Of a stretch of DNA of 64,000 nucleotides, positions 55,601 to 59,929 are shown piece by piece. This DNA comes from Patiria pectinifera (Eukaryota; Echinodermata; Asteroidea; Valvatida; Asterinidae). Position 1 is the stretch's first letter. Each line of letters begins with the position of its first letter. The notes beneath the pieces are model-generated. The model saw only the letters and a program-made list of their open reading frames with translations, was not told where the DNA came from and searched no databases. Where the stretch lies: positions 29,526,197 to 29,590,196 of the forward strand of contig CM057149.1 of NCBI GenBank assembly GCA_029964075.1, written 5' to 3'. Both the position numbers and the translations under genes were made by a program.

Positions 55601-56594
55601 ACTTTACCACTATTGCTTCGTCCTTCGGATGGGACGTAAAGCCGTAGGTCCCGTGTGTTGTGTAATGCACGTTAAAGAACCCAGTAACACTTGTCGCTAA
55701 GAGAATGGGTTCGCCCCGGTGTTTCTGGCAGTGGCCACAGGACCTTGCCACACCTACAGTTTAAATTCCCTAGATGGAATATTTCGGAGGACCACCAACC
55801 AAGTACCAAGTACCAAGTTACGCACGTTTCGACACCAATTTTATTAAATTCCAACACGCCGTTCACGCGAAGTTTGCTGTAATTGGGGATTACCTTCTTA
55901 ATTCACAGTGCACAACAAACAATTGTTTATTCAATGACCACGGCTGATTCAACAGCATGGCGCGCACGTACTAAAAGCCTCCGCGTTCGTTTAGGAAAAT
56001 GACGATTAATTATTTTCCTTAATTACCAACTTTGAAACTTAATAAGTATGTTATGATATGTATACGAAGAATCATACCACGATTCCACAAACACTTTGGC
56101 CAAAAAAATAACAGTTCCACTTCCGGTTACCCTTACTATCCTTTTTTTGACAGCCCCTACCCTAATTTTGTTGGGGGGGGGGGGAATGAGGGGGAAAAAT
56201 AGAAAAACATCCCTACCCTTTACCCTTGACTTTACACGCAGACACCTCCATAAGGATCGTACACAAAAAAATTACCATAAACGAAATATTTTCCAACCTA
56301 CCTATTGGTACCCTATTTTCAAATGCCATGTAATCGGAAACAGAACTATTTTATTTTGGCCTTATTATTCTGCTCTTGGCGGTGTATGTACTAGTGATTT
56401 TTTTTAAATTGTGAAGAGCTAGAAGATATCTGACCTATGAACTCTGACCTTTAACCTTACAGGAGCAATGTTACCCTGACGAGCAGGAGCTGCAGAAAAA
56501 CCTAGAGAACAAGGTCGAGTGGGAGTCGTATAAAAGGAAGTGTCTGCTCACAGCGCTAAAACGCACCAGAAAGCGTAGCAATCAGCAACGATGA
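13076..56594 (+). CDS. Cyclic nucleotide-binding domain protein, CNBD2-like (spliced gene)
   Basis: Sixteen coding exons with matching phases: 13076-13687, 14452-14531, 14859-14958, 15967-16041, 16630-16792, 23152-23228, 24424-24507, 50951-51028, 51281-51341, 51716-51791, 52393-52694, 53412-53481, 54697-54842 (or 54785), 54983-55042, 55331-55465 and 56463-56594. The product is about 750 residues plus one missing exon: the phase 0 donor at 24507 does not fit the phase 2 acceptor at 50951. Its order is a 204-residue basic, serine-rich leader, a helical segment, a first CNB domain, then a second CNB domain split by a polar insert. The first CNB has a good phosphate-binding cassette (FGELGLVNRERR, then KSTV) with Glu and Arg at the canonical positions. 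The second (YFGLSDMLFD) lacks both. The layout and motifs such as VKSGSCSVMKLL match vertebrate CNBD2, a male-germline cAMP-binding protein. The role here is inferred. Confidence 0.8.
14096..14318 (-). mobile_element. hAT-like MITE (GGATCC-end family) in CNBD2-like intron
   Basis: The ends are CAAGGGCGGATCCGGGG and AATCCGCCCTAG, flanked by ctcactgc and ctcaatgc (7 of 8 match). The interior is inverted relative to the copies at 44664 and 46480 (gcctcagatcgcaccacaga). It is non-coding. Confidence 0.75.
14452..14531 (+). CDS. CNBD2-like exon 2
   Basis: The acceptor is gatttaacag and the donor GAG|GTAACC. Phase 0 in, phase 2 out. It encodes KKLLLKFKSYSRLVIFLNRL and a few more residues, an amphipathic helix like the one before the CNB domain in CNBD2 proteins. 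Confidence 0.7.
14859..14958 (+). CDS. CNBD2-like exon 3
   Basis: The acceptor is ccttcttcaag and the donor GAG|GTAAAC. Phase 2 in, phase 0 out. It encodes an acidic stretch, GQYFKDGEEDELLFDVRYFR. Confidence 0.7.
15967..16041 (+). CDS. CNBD2-like exon 4
   Basis: The acceptor is tgtggttccag and the donor CGG|GTGAGA. It is 25 codons, phase 0 at both ends, encoding ISTECKKILSLPSHQRTDKE. This is the helical lead into the CNB domain. Confidence 0.75.
16630..16792 (+). CDS. CNBD2-like exon 5 (first CNB domain, start)
   Basis: The acceptor is tattttacag and the donor TCAG|GTATGA, phase 1. It encodes NFPTFAEFPLGMQQEIVKV, then GHRPLNFYFIMTGS. These are the opening helices and first beta strands of a CNB fold. 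Confidence 0.85.
17228..17560. repeat. Fragment of a foldback element related to 48338-48960
   Basis: The sequence ctattggtcgagagcccgtc near 17234 recurs inverted at 48922-48941. Another part (cggctcgggccattatcagc near 17503) matches the hairpin element at 48338-48502. Open frames here fall within repeat sequence. Confidence 0.5.
19021..19209. repeat. 39-bp minisatellite, about 4.8 copies
   Basis: Units start at 19021, 19060, 19099, 19138 and 19177 with very few differences. Each carries gagttgaaattgcggcctcg and cgccatttcgctcgcac. The length is a multiple of three, so every frame free of stops stays open. That explains the long open frames on the minus strand here. Confidence 0.95.
19603..20658 (+). 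CDS. Orphan rhodopsin-family GPCR, intronless
   Basis: The open frame has 351 codons. The likely start is the second Met at 19684 (MDGSSLPVAILVPRTCF), giving about 324 residues. Seven hydrophobic segments are visible. Class A marks, numbered from the first Met: TM1 GN (Asn56), TM2 LAVVDLL (Asp84), the Cys110/Cys189 pair for the loop disulfide, QRY at 134-136 in place of DRY, TM6 LVWVPSQIFY with Pro275, and TM7 NSFVNVFVY (306-314) in place of NPxxY. A basic loop with PRKTERRTTR precedes TM6. It is probably a plasma-membrane receptor coupled to G proteins; the ligand is unknown. It lies in the CNBD2-like intron between 16792 and 23152, same strand, which suggests a retroposed or independent single-exon gene. 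Confidence 0.9.
   Translation: MRPKQASKCNAATEGISLLAITYRRFKMDGSSLPVAILVPRTCFIGIVATLILAGNALSITVTRLMTELSSSTRILMTSLAVVDLLTGLTVIPSIVASAQDAWTFGYPACVAQGFVANWLYLESAMLVILLNIQRYIAIVRPLRYRTLCTPTRVVFTIVIPTVLIVSVSLIEEFVLGSTIAYSSERVFCTLDLTKLNLPLQIVVFFLCCLIPLAAMVFMQVRIGSVMRRQARAVCPDDMSGRWVGRIRFNPRKTERRTTRLFLVVTLVFTLVWVPSQIFYVYAAFATATPIPGWVQFAITWLCMCNSFVNVFVYCLFHGNFRRVAVRSARCGQCGSRVAAVPSASEISHIL
20893..21545. mobile_element. Mariner-like MITE, 653 bp
   Basis: The ends are CAGGGTGGTTCAAAAAAAGG and its near inverse CCTTTTTTTTAACCACCCTG, flanked by TA on both sides (20891-20892 and 21546-21547). It has no transposase. It is related to the element at 26782-27217, sharing agtcaccaaaatca and gacaaacaggtttcgcac. 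Confidence 0.85.
22206..22445 (-). repeat. Dispersed repeat family A, copy 3 (inverted)
   Basis: This is the inverse of 8916-9228 and 10216-10510. It carries cactgttttctcgaaaagtg and gaaacttcaacaggttaggt. It sits in a CNBD2-like intron. Confidence 0.55.
23152..23228 (+). CDS. CNBD2-like exon 6 (first CNB domain, middle)
   Basis: It follows a long poly-T tract ending gctaag. The donor is GGA|GTAAGT. Phase 1 in, phase 0 out. It encodes VRVLEEGSDNPRTVVYLNRG and ETFG, leading into the cassette. Confidence 0.8.
23239..23370. mobile_element. Short MITE with CACTGCAAAAACT ends
   Basis: The left end is cactgcaaaaactac and the right end agtttttgcagg. The inner part also mirrors itself (gtgttaatttaacacc against ggtgtaaatttatcac). 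It starts 11 bp after the CNBD2-like exon ending at 23228. Confidence 0.65.
23673..24047 (+). mobile_element. TTAA-flanked MITE, copy 1
   Basis: The ends are AGGGCCCTTGCAATGG and CACATGGACCCT, each next to TTAA. The interior aligns with 57300-57878, sharing ttttggtgcctttttg, tttccatattcatgagcaaa and cctcaatgtt. TTAA targets are typical of piggyBac and Kolobok; no transposase is seen. Confidence 0.7.
24424..24507 (+). CDS. CNBD2-like exon 7 (phosphate-binding cassette)
   Basis: The acceptor is cattccacag and the donor GCC|GTAAGT. It is 28 codons, phase 0 at both ends. It supplies ELGLVNRERRKSTV, with the Glu and Arg expected to contact the cyclic phosphate and ribose, then the strand VELLCIGDA. 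Confidence 0.85.
25234..25276. repeat. Hairpin with 17-bp arms
   Basis: The arm gaaaccccgttctcgtg faces catgagaacggggtttc across a 9-base loop, with one mismatch. It lies in non-coding sequence next to a short poly-C run. Confidence 0.7.
26782..27217. mobile_element. Mariner-like MITE, 436 bp
   Basis: The ends are CAGGGTGGTGCAAAAAGAAG and CTCTTTGTGCACCACCCTG, with TA on both sides (26780-26781, 27218-27219). It is related to 20893-21545. Its last 42 bp also begin the first unit of the tandem duplication that follows. Confidence 0.85.
27176..29244 (+). repeat. 1.0 kb tandem duplication, two units
   Basis: Unit 1 is about 27176-28178 and unit 2 about 28179-29244. They agree along nearly their whole length (gggtaacaggttaaaatatga, cacccgacccattcagtttt, cgaaagcccgtcgttaagac) with small indels. 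Unit 2 begins with the right end of the mariner-like MITE. Part of the unit also resembles 31464-31540, downstream of the first lectin gene. Confidence 0.9.
30184..30236. repeat. Hairpin with G-run inside transposon remnant
   Basis: The sequence cgctcgtacccccgccctg faces cagggcgag, a G run and then gtacgagcg. It interrupts the coding-like part of the element at 29691-30620. Confidence 0.65.
30235..30444 (+). pseudogene. C2H2 zinc-finger-like fragment within transposon
   Basis: The open frame of 69 codons contains CGFQNCNLSFPTAYQLAKHK followed by KTEGHH, a Cys-x4-Cys-x12-His-x4/5-His pattern like a C2H2 finger. A preceding RDRHNLVCHMSS could be the end of another finger. It is probably a remnant of a transposon-encoded protein. 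I do not recognise the source. Confidence 0.4.
31125..31463. mobile_element. hAT-like MITE (CAGGCGCGGTTCTA family), copy 1
   Basis: The ends are CAGGCGCGGTTCTAGA and TCTACAACCGCACCTG, flanked by gcatgtat and catgtaat (an imperfect duplication). It has long G runs inside. It is inserted in a sequence related to the 27-29 kb repeat, just downstream of the first lectin gene. Confidence 0.7.
31594..32295 (-). CDS. Secreted C-type lectin-like/PAN protein 1
   Basis: A single open frame of 233 residues. The signal peptide is residues 1 to about 26 (GCLALMVGVLGSNAVC). A CTLD spans about 30-141: CPKGWTYYDHSCY, the hydrophobic core LGAQLLVLNSEQE, WLGC, and the closing ICEKP. A PAN/apple-like domain spans about 152-231: QCCMACCKDPNCRSFNLSGK, then MCHLNN. 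There is no EPN/QPD or WND sugar motif, so the CTLD may bind protein or nothing known. It is presumably secreted, for recognition or adhesion. It is first in the minus-strand array and intronless, with an alternative in-frame Met at codon 3 or 5. Confidence 0.9.
   Translation of the reverse strand: MHMEMQSIMLKGCLALMVGVLGSNAVCLICPKGWTYYDHSCYIIFISNRRTWVEALDKCTGLGAQLLVLNSEQEKHFVLDFSQNRNRFWLGCRKVDGECLCSDDNQQQLALFSTTNACYELHAGVNEVDMVSCGAIRQVICEKPFPNPAPRCQAVTKQDTGLMTTPYCLLDHAYMLTQIKHPIQCCMACCKDPNCRSFNLSGKMCHLNNVTSSQVSADKFVASTKDCAYYKLQ
32733..33170. repeat. Array-wide flanking repeat of the lectin genes
   Basis: A block with tttgtcgggaaataag, gtggacagccctgtcccttc and accactaattatc recurs at 36966-37110, 39398-39480 and 40925-41060. 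It marks the duplication unit that carried the lectin genes. Within 32733-33170 the later part is itself repeated once. Confidence 0.7.
33410..34108 (-). CDS. Secreted C-type lectin-like/PAN protein 2
   Basis: Open frame of 232 residues, intronless, with the same layout as protein 1. The signal peptide ends around residue 26. The CTLD, about 27-140, has CPRGWTHYRQSCY, LGAQLLVLNSEQE, WLGC and VVCEKP. The PAN-like tail is about 150-230 (CCMACYKDLNCRSFNLSGEM). The CTLD differs more from proteins 1 and 3 than the PAN tail does. It also lacks EPN and WND motifs. The 5' flank is similar to those of proteins 1 and 3, and a 2.4 kb foldback transposon is inserted further upstream. Confidence 0.9.
   Translation of the reverse strand: MHLEMQSILYGCWLALTVSVLSTNGICPRGWTHYRQSCYLKFGSTKIPWTDALDKCTGLGAQLLVLNSEQERQFIRDWTGKRFISWLGCRKINRVNEWVCPDDNQHQLALSRPTGKCLELHVSIDQLDVVVCTTGNHVVCEKPFPNSALRCQADSKQDADLMTTPYCLLGHAYMVTQIKHPMQCCMACYKDLNCRSFNLSGEMCHLNNVTNSQVDADKFVTTGENCVHYRLH
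35211..35587. mobile_element. hAT-like MITE nested in the foldback element
   Basis: The ends are caggggcggatccagg and ccggatccgcgcctg, with G and C runs just inside. The interior has ttccggacacttggcctccg, shared with 31190 and 47700 (other orientation). A clean target duplication was not found. Confidence 0.6.
35806..35905. repeat. Cytosine-rich CCCTCAT simple repeat
   Basis: Irregular repeats of ccctcatc and ccccctc. It is low-complexity sequence inside the foldback element and explains the proline-rich open frame there. Confidence 0.85.
36970..38352. other. Spacer between lectin genes 2 and 3
   Basis: AT-rich. Apart from the array flanking repeat at its left end, I see no gene, RNA or transposon with defined ends. 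Confidence 0.45.
38353..39051 (-). CDS. Secreted C-type lectin-like/PAN protein 3
   Basis: Open frame of 232 residues, intronless, closest to protein 1 (CPKGWTYYDHSCYITF, LDLGRNKNRFWLGC, SDDNQQQLAL). Signal peptide 1-26, CTLD about 30-140, PAN-like domain about 150-231. In the tail the usual Cys-Cys pair is Cys-Tyr (QCYMACCKDPNC), which may change a disulfide. No sugar-binding motif is visible in the CTLD. The upstream flank repeats those of genes 1 and 2. Confidence 0.9.
   Translation of the reverse strand: MYLEMRVNLLRGWLALMVGVLGSDAVCSVCPKGWTYYDHSCYITFVSLKLPWKNALDRCTGLGAQLLVLNSEQERHFVLDLGRNKNRFWLGCRDVDGERLCSDDNQQQLALSSVTKCSEINTSLNCMGTVLCSANRRFVCEKPSPNAALRCRAVTKQDAGLMTTPYCLLDHAYMFTQIKHPIQCYMACCKDPNCRSFNLSGKMCHLNNATISQINADKFETTGESCAYYRLN
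39551..39725. repeat. Inverted repeat with 39-bp arms
   Basis: The arms 39551-39589 and 39687-39725 mirror each other closely (gtgcgttttggcggtcataa against ttatgaccgccaaaacgcac). It is a MITE-like foldback. An open frame crossing it is an artefact. Confidence 0.8.
39875..40508. repeat. 317-bp tandem duplication, apparently identical units
   Basis: Units 39875-40191 and 40192-40508 match essentially base for base where compared, for example ttggtttttcttggtttttc and ggcgcgtaggcatatgcatc. This suggests a very recent duplication or an assembly artefact. The first part is an inverted, diverged relative of repeat family B (53789-54309). Confidence 0.9.
41360..42103 (-). CDS. Secreted C-type lectin/PAN protein 4, different CTLD
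   Basis: Open frame of 247 residues, intronless. The signal peptide is MNWRNTFVILVVFTLTKIDC. The CTLD (about 24-154) is unlike that of genes 1-3: CPVGWQAWNQSCY, WIDCNDAKDEGRWVC, NWFENQPNDW (QPN at 114-116) and GRWSDN (138-141). QPN and WSDN sit where EPN/QPD and WND ligate calcium and sugar, so this copy may bind carbohydrate. From CEKPFPNAALRCQAVTKQ onward the PAN tail is nearly the same as in genes 1-3, with one extra residue (NLMSGNMC). It looks like a new lectin head on a conserved tail. Confidence 0.9.
   Translation of the reverse strand: MNWRNTFVILVVFTLTKIDCYQHCPVGWQAWNQSCYLITPTPMLWRDVHPLCASYGARMAVPSSDEENQFMVRVASKIDSHLWIDCNDAKDEGRWVCSEDEVAGMGYRNWFENQPNDWSPQMSGTGADFAAVGKLGRWSDNADELFHSMCEMKCEKPFPNAALRCQAVTKQDAGLMTTPYCLLDHAYMVTQIKHPIQCCMACYRDPNCRSFNLMSGNMCHLNNVTISQIDADKFETTLESCAHYRID
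42316..42832. mobile_element. Non-autonomous DNA transposon with 15-bp TIRs, copy 2
   Basis: Perfect 15-bp ends CAACCTCGTCCCCAG and CTGGGGACGAGGTTG lie inside a perfect 9-bp duplication tgcatgaac (42307-42315, 42833-42841). The interior matches 363-1115 without its nested insertion. It is non-coding and sits just upstream of lectin gene 4. Confidence 0.9.
42842..43877. other. Spacer upstream of the 1.8 kb duplication
   Basis: No gene recognised. It contains a tgtacatg-rich stretch (43060-43115) and short A runs. Open frames of 60-80 codons on the minus strand match no family I know. Confidence 0.4.
44083..44350. mobile_element. hAT-like MITE (CATGGGCGTCGCC family), unit 1
   Basis: The ends are CATGGGCGTCGCCAGGA and CTCGACGCCCATG, flanked by aatgctgc and gttgctgc (6 of 8). 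It has a run of about 17 G inside. It was duplicated with the 1.8 kb unit. Confidence 0.7.
44664..44986 (+). mobile_element. hAT-like MITE (GGATCC-end family), unit 1
   Basis: The ends are CAAGGGTGGATCCAG and CTGGATCCGCCCTTG inside a perfect 8-bp duplication gatttact (44656-44663, 44987-44994). G and C runs lie near the right end. The core contains ttggattctagatgctctg. Confidence 0.85.
45908..46172. mobile_element. hAT-like MITE (CATGGGCGTCGCC family), unit 2
   Basis: This is the duplicate of 44083-44350 in unit 2, with the same ends and a small internal deletion. A third, truncated copy starts at 48066. Confidence 0.7.
46480..46806 (+). mobile_element. hAT-like MITE (GGATCC-end family), unit 2
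   Basis: This is the duplicate of 44664-44986. Flanks are gatttact on the left and gatttaat on the right, one copy having mutated since duplication. Confidence 0.85.
47467..47831. mobile_element. hAT-like MITE (CAGGCGCGATTCTA family), copy 2
   Basis: The ends are CAGGCGCGATTCTA and TAGAACCGCGCCTG inside a perfect 8-bp duplication attcacct (47459-47466, 47832-47839). The equivalent place in unit 1 (45655-45680) is uninterrupted, so the empty site is visible in the same window. Confidence 0.9.
48338..48502. repeat. Long palindromic hairpin element
   Basis: The arms mirror over about 75 bp (gggtgctgataattaccc against gggtaattatcagcaccc, continuing to tatcactctgttt). The loop is a short GC-rich stretch. 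A relative lies near 17500. Confidence 0.85.
50951..51028 (+). CDS. CNBD2-like exon (start of second CNB domain)
   Basis: The acceptor is tcttcttcag and the donor TTCAA|GTAAGT. It encodes NLTFLEGWPMHLLAENPKKC and VFSYF. The acceptor is phase 2, which does not fit the donor at 24507, so one upstream exon was not located. Confidence 0.8.
51281..51341 (+). CDS. CNBD2-like exon (second CNB domain)
   Basis: The acceptor is tctttcaaag and the donor TCA|GTAAGT. Phase 2 in, phase 0 out. It encodes RGEVLVKNSKKSDWILVVKS. Confidence 0.8.
51716..51791 (+). CDS. CNBD2-like exon (GSC strand and basic tail)
   Basis: The acceptor is ttctgtcgcag and the donor ACAG|GTAACG, phase 1. It encodes GSCSVMKLLHTKKKMRKKKR and completes the VKSGSC motif seen in CNBD2. 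Confidence 0.8.
52393..52694 (+). CDS. CNBD2-like exon (polar insert)
   Basis: The acceptor is attcccgcacag and the donor ATT|GTGAGT. Phase 1 in, phase 0 out. It encodes about 100 polar residues rich in Gln, Asn, Arg and Ser (for example QQRKTRDEFEHFMRDL). It sits inside the second CNB domain. Confidence 0.75.
53412..53481 (+). CDS. CNBD2-like exon (linker)
   Basis: The acceptor is tgcccctgcag and the donor ATGA|GTAAGT. Phase 0 in, phase 1 out. It encodes VHLSRLPSYVATSGQPTNSE. Confidence 0.65.
53789..54309 (+). repeat. Dispersed repeat family B, copy 1
   Basis: About 520 bp aligned with 63189-63720. Shared words include agatgaaacggagcaattta, agaatcagtctagcaggctt and gatgtttgcaaatgttgtat. 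It contains a perfect 30-bp palindrome at 54125-54154. It lies in a CNBD2-like intron. Confidence 0.85.
54125..54154. repeat. Perfect 30-bp palindrome in repeat family B
   Basis: It is centred on ggtcggccgacc with no spacer. The other copy of the repeat keeps the left half but has changes in the right (cagcattt). Confidence 0.9.
54697..54842 (+). CDS. CNBD2-like exon (linker, end uncertain)
   Basis: The acceptor is cttctaccacag. Two in-phase donors are possible, after 54785 (GAG|GTGCAT) and after 54842 (ATG|GTGTAT), and both keep phase 0. It encodes REARHQEPVGQRKTVATEIV, then KKE, with or without the serine-rich tail. Confidence 0.6.
54983..55042 (+). CDS. CNBD2-like exon (second CNB, late strands)
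   Basis: The acceptor is ccttttgaaaag and the donor TTT|GTAAGT. It is 20 codons, phase 0 at both ends, encoding VEAVWVQVQTLIKGSYF. Confidence 0.75.
55331..55465 (+). CDS. CNBD2-like exon (degenerate second cassette)
   Basis: The acceptor is tttttccgaag and the donor GAG|GTTAGT. It is 45 codons, phase 0 at both ends. It encodes GLSDMLFDAQPSFSVVSNGA and ECILMSKKFY. The cassette lacks the conserved Glu and Arg, so nucleotide binding by this half is doubtful. Confidence 0.8.
55499..55830 (+). mobile_element. tRNA-derived SINE
   Basis: The head has a pol III A box tggtccaatgg (55507-55517) and B box ggttcgaatcc (55551-55561), 33 bases apart. The body continues with gagcaaggcactttaccac, gatgggacgtaaagccgt and cacgttaaagaaccc, which resembles the conserved central domain of widespread animal SINEs (the Nin/Deu type, from memory). 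It does not fold as an intact tRNA. The end is near the repeated agtaccaagt. It is inserted in the last CNBD2-like intron. Confidence 0.8.
56463..56594 (+). CDS. CNBD2-like terminal exon
   Basis: The acceptor is taaccttacag. It encodes 43 residues and a TGA stop. The helical C-terminus (ELQKNLENKVEWESYKRK) matches the post-CNB helix of CNBD2 and ends in a basic stretch. It is shorter than the vertebrate tail. Confidence 0.8.
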   Translation, partial: EQCYPDEQELQKNLENKVEWESYKRKCLLTALKRTRKRSNQQR

Positions 56595-56631
56595 ACAAAC
56601 CTGTATGATGCAGGCCAAGTCTGAACACTGC

Positions 56632-57260
56632 CACGATATCGTTCATGGCGGATTATGGAGTCTGAGAACGACTAAAGCGTCATTTGCCTAACGATCTATG
56701 AAATTATGACGTAAAGGTCAACTTTATTTAAAATGTCCACAAACGTATAACGAATGTGGCACTGTGTCCCGCGTGATGACGTATGAGCGTGCTGAGATAT
56801 GGGCCTTATTCACTAGTTGGCCATTTTTGTCGAGTTCCCTGAATGCATTTCATTAATTGTTAACTGTTGAATGGGATGGTGCCAGATTATTTATGCAGGC
56901 ACAATGCAGCCTTATTTTACTGTAAATTTTTTTTAAAATATGGCTTTAAACATTAGGAAATGTTTAATTTCAAATTTTAAATTATTCATTGAAGCTGACT
57001 GGAATTAATTAGAAATTATCGTGCTTTCATTTCCCTAGCCCTTCGCAAGTTCCAAAAATTCAGATTTTTACCTCACATTCGATTCCATATAGCTGATTCG
57101 TAAATAAGGCACATGGAGTCTGAGAACGACCAAAGCGTCATTTGCCTCACGATCTATGAAATTATGACGTAAAGGTCAAATTTATTTAAAATGTCCACAA
57201 ACGTATAACGAATGTGGCACTGTGACGTATGAGCGTGCTTAGATAATCACATTTCAGTGA
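56632..57260 (+). repeat. Direct repeat of about 140 bp in 3' flank
   Basis: The sequence starting tggagtctgagaacgac occurs at about 56655 and again at 57114. It shares gcgtcatttgcct and ccacaaacgtataacgaatg, with a short indel. It lies after the CNBD2-like stop codon, possibly within its 3' UTR. Confidence 0.8.
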
Positions 57261-57299
57261 AGGCGGCATCTTGTTACACGCAGATGAACCAGGCGTTAA

Positions 57300-57878
57300 A
57301 GGGCCCATGAAATGTAAATTTTTAATGAAATTCTTGAAAATCACCTTTGTGTCCCATTTAGCCTTTTTTTTCTATTTTCATGTTGCCGTTTTCAAGGGTG
57401 TTTTGGTGCCTTTTTGGTTTTTATGCTGATGCAAATTTCCATATTCATGAGCAAAAGCGTGATGTTATAATACACATCAGGCAGAGACCTCAATGTTGCA
57501 GTTGGTTTGTGCACAAAAGTTGCCAGAATTGTGGATATTTCGCTGTTGCAAATTTTCTTTTCTTAGGTGATTCGTTGTTGTGTTAGTACATGGCAGTAAG
57601 CCAATGAGCAGACCTTTCTCATAAATGTTACCAATGAGCAGATTTTTGGGTTCACATTTGTACACAAAACCCTTAAACTGAACAGTGTCTCTCTGAAATG
57701 ACATCATGACAAAAGCGCCCTCAGTTGTCGAAAAAAACATAGAAAATTTTAAATGTTTAAAGAAATACGTTTTGGAATAAAATAAACCAAAAAGGGATGT
57801 CAAATATTTTCATACATTTAAGAATAGTAGAAAGTAGCACAAAATGTGTTTTTCAGCAAACTTCATTTAATGGACCCT
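57300..57878 (+). mobile_element. TTAA-flanked MITE, copy 2
   Basis: The ends are AGGGCCCATGAAATG and CATTTAATGGACCCT, each next to TTAA (57296-57299, 57879-57882). It matches 23673-24047 but carries an extra internal segment. Confidence 0.75.
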
Positions 57879-58140
57879 TTAATTTTTGACCCGATCATAT
57901 TAGAACTGTATCAATTGAGTATCGGGTAATATGCATTGCATTGGAAGCTGCGGTGCTATTATGTAGAAATATCGCTAGAATTGTCCGACTTGTGTCAGAT
58001 TTCCCGTTGAAGAATAGTTTGGTAAATGTAGTGCAATCGGTGAATAAATGTTATGCATCAAAAAGCTTTCAAGTTTAGTTTAGTATTGAGTATCCGTGTC
58101 AGTAGTGCCCGATCAACTCTCAGAAACTACGCTCCCATGT

Positions 58141-58311
58141 GGCGGATCTACGGGGGCCGGGGATTAGGGGGTCATTTGGGGTGAAACATCCCACCCCTTG
58201 GTTCACAAAAATAGGATAATAATGCAAAAAAAATACAGTAAATGCCTGCTTAAGCCCCTTCTGGGAAGTGATCGACCCCCCCCCCCCTTGATCCAGATCT
58301 GGATCCGCCCT
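58141..58311. mobile_element. MITE fragment with GGATC ends
   Basis: The left end is ggcggatctacgggggc and the right end gatctggatccgccc, with a C run inside. It resembles the other GGATCC-end elements, but target duplications were not identified. Confidence 0.5.
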
Positions 58312-58319
58312 GCAACGTT

Positions 58320-59905
58320 CTCTTCTGCAAGTGCACAGAATATTCCAATGGTCTTGGGACAAGGCGTTGTTGTGATGTGGTAGATACGCGATTATACATT
58401 CGAGTTGTTGGATGATTGGGACTATCTCCAGAGGCGAAGACCCGGGCTGATAGTATACAATACAGCATGGTTTGAGGGGAACTATTTTCCAGACATAAAC
58501 CATGTTGTTTTACTACACATCATAAATATTTAGCAGCCTTACTGTCTTTTTAGTACCCTCCCTGCCTTGTCGATAACGGCCTTCGTAGATTTTTGCATCT
58601 TTATTCAGCACAATTCAAGTTCTTCGTCACAGTACATGAAATAGTCTGGTGCCAACACTCCTTAATGTGTTTTTTTTTACTGCAGTAATAACAAGGATTA
58701 CAACAACAGACTGGTTCTGTAAAGACTACAAGCCATAGACTACAAGTCTACGAGGCGGGTTCCAGAGGGAATTTTTGGTGCTACCAGAAGAAAAAAAACT
58801 ACCGCACGGCAGCGAGTGGATACTCACCGGGATGACGTCACCTGGGAGCGTATCGTTTCGTTTTTACTTCCCGGAGCGCGGCGGAATCGGCCAATTACGC
58901 GCTCCAATCTGATCATGAATATTAAAGAGGTGTTGTAATAAAAAGTTTCACACGACTGAGTTGCTGGAGTGGACGAATGAAATGCCGCGGTTGTCTGTTG
59001 AATATATATGAGGTGTAGTAAAGGCCGATTGCTGGCTGTTCGTGTTCGTTGTGGTAAAACGCCCTCTCGCAAGGCTGGTCATCGCGTATTTACAACAACG
59101 TCTTACCCCATAACGTTCTGACACTGTATTGACTGCAAATACATATCCACGTGGGATCTCTCCTTTATAAATTAATGAAACACATGCCTCATTCAGAAAC
59201 TGTTCATATTTTTATTAATTTCATCTGATTATACTCAGTACATATATACCAATTTAACGTGTTCCCTATTAAGTGGGAGAAACCCGAATTGAATTGGGTG
59301 AAGCGCGGCTATCCACCTACTAGGCGGCCCCACCATTTTTTTTTTATGGCAACGAGCCTATACCTATTTGTTTAAGTACTTATCACAAATGTCAATACTT
59401 ATAACGTTGCAAGGATGAAGTTAAACCCTTACCTCTGCCGGCCATAATTTTCATAGGGCAACCAGCTACCCAGACCTGTTTTATGCATACAATGTAGACT
59501 ATAGTTTTGGACAAATCTGTAGTGTCTTGCAGCAGGGACAAAGATCTGAATTCGAAGTGGTAAGTATATAGGTTCATATACAACTTAATTAATTATATTT
59601 TCTCTTTCTTGATGGTGTCAAATTGGCTATGGTGACGGGTAAGTTTGGTTAGTTGATATCGGCCTGACCAGGCCTGACAACGCCCCACTGGCAACCTAAT
59701 CCTCAACATTGGCTGAAATCTTTTCGGTTTTTCTGCGATACTTCTGAGTTTGTTGGTTAATTGTTTAAGCAGTTACAATTTCAATTTCACAGTGTAAGGC
59801 GTATTACGTAGTAAAAATCAATTTCATTCATTTAGGCAGGTATCAGCAGGTTACTTACAAAGAAGTAAACAGAATCACAGTTATAATGTCGGCTCCATCT
59901 TGCAG
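58320..59905. other. Spacer upstream of the EctC-like genes
   Basis: No recognisable gene. A minus-strand open frame of about 127 codons ends at 58120 and is partly made of transposon sequence. The region before 59905 probably holds the promoter and a 5' UTR exon of the first EctC-like gene, but I cannot place them. Confidence 0.4.
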
Positions 59906-59929
59906 GGGCAGTGTGACTGTGAAGTCATC

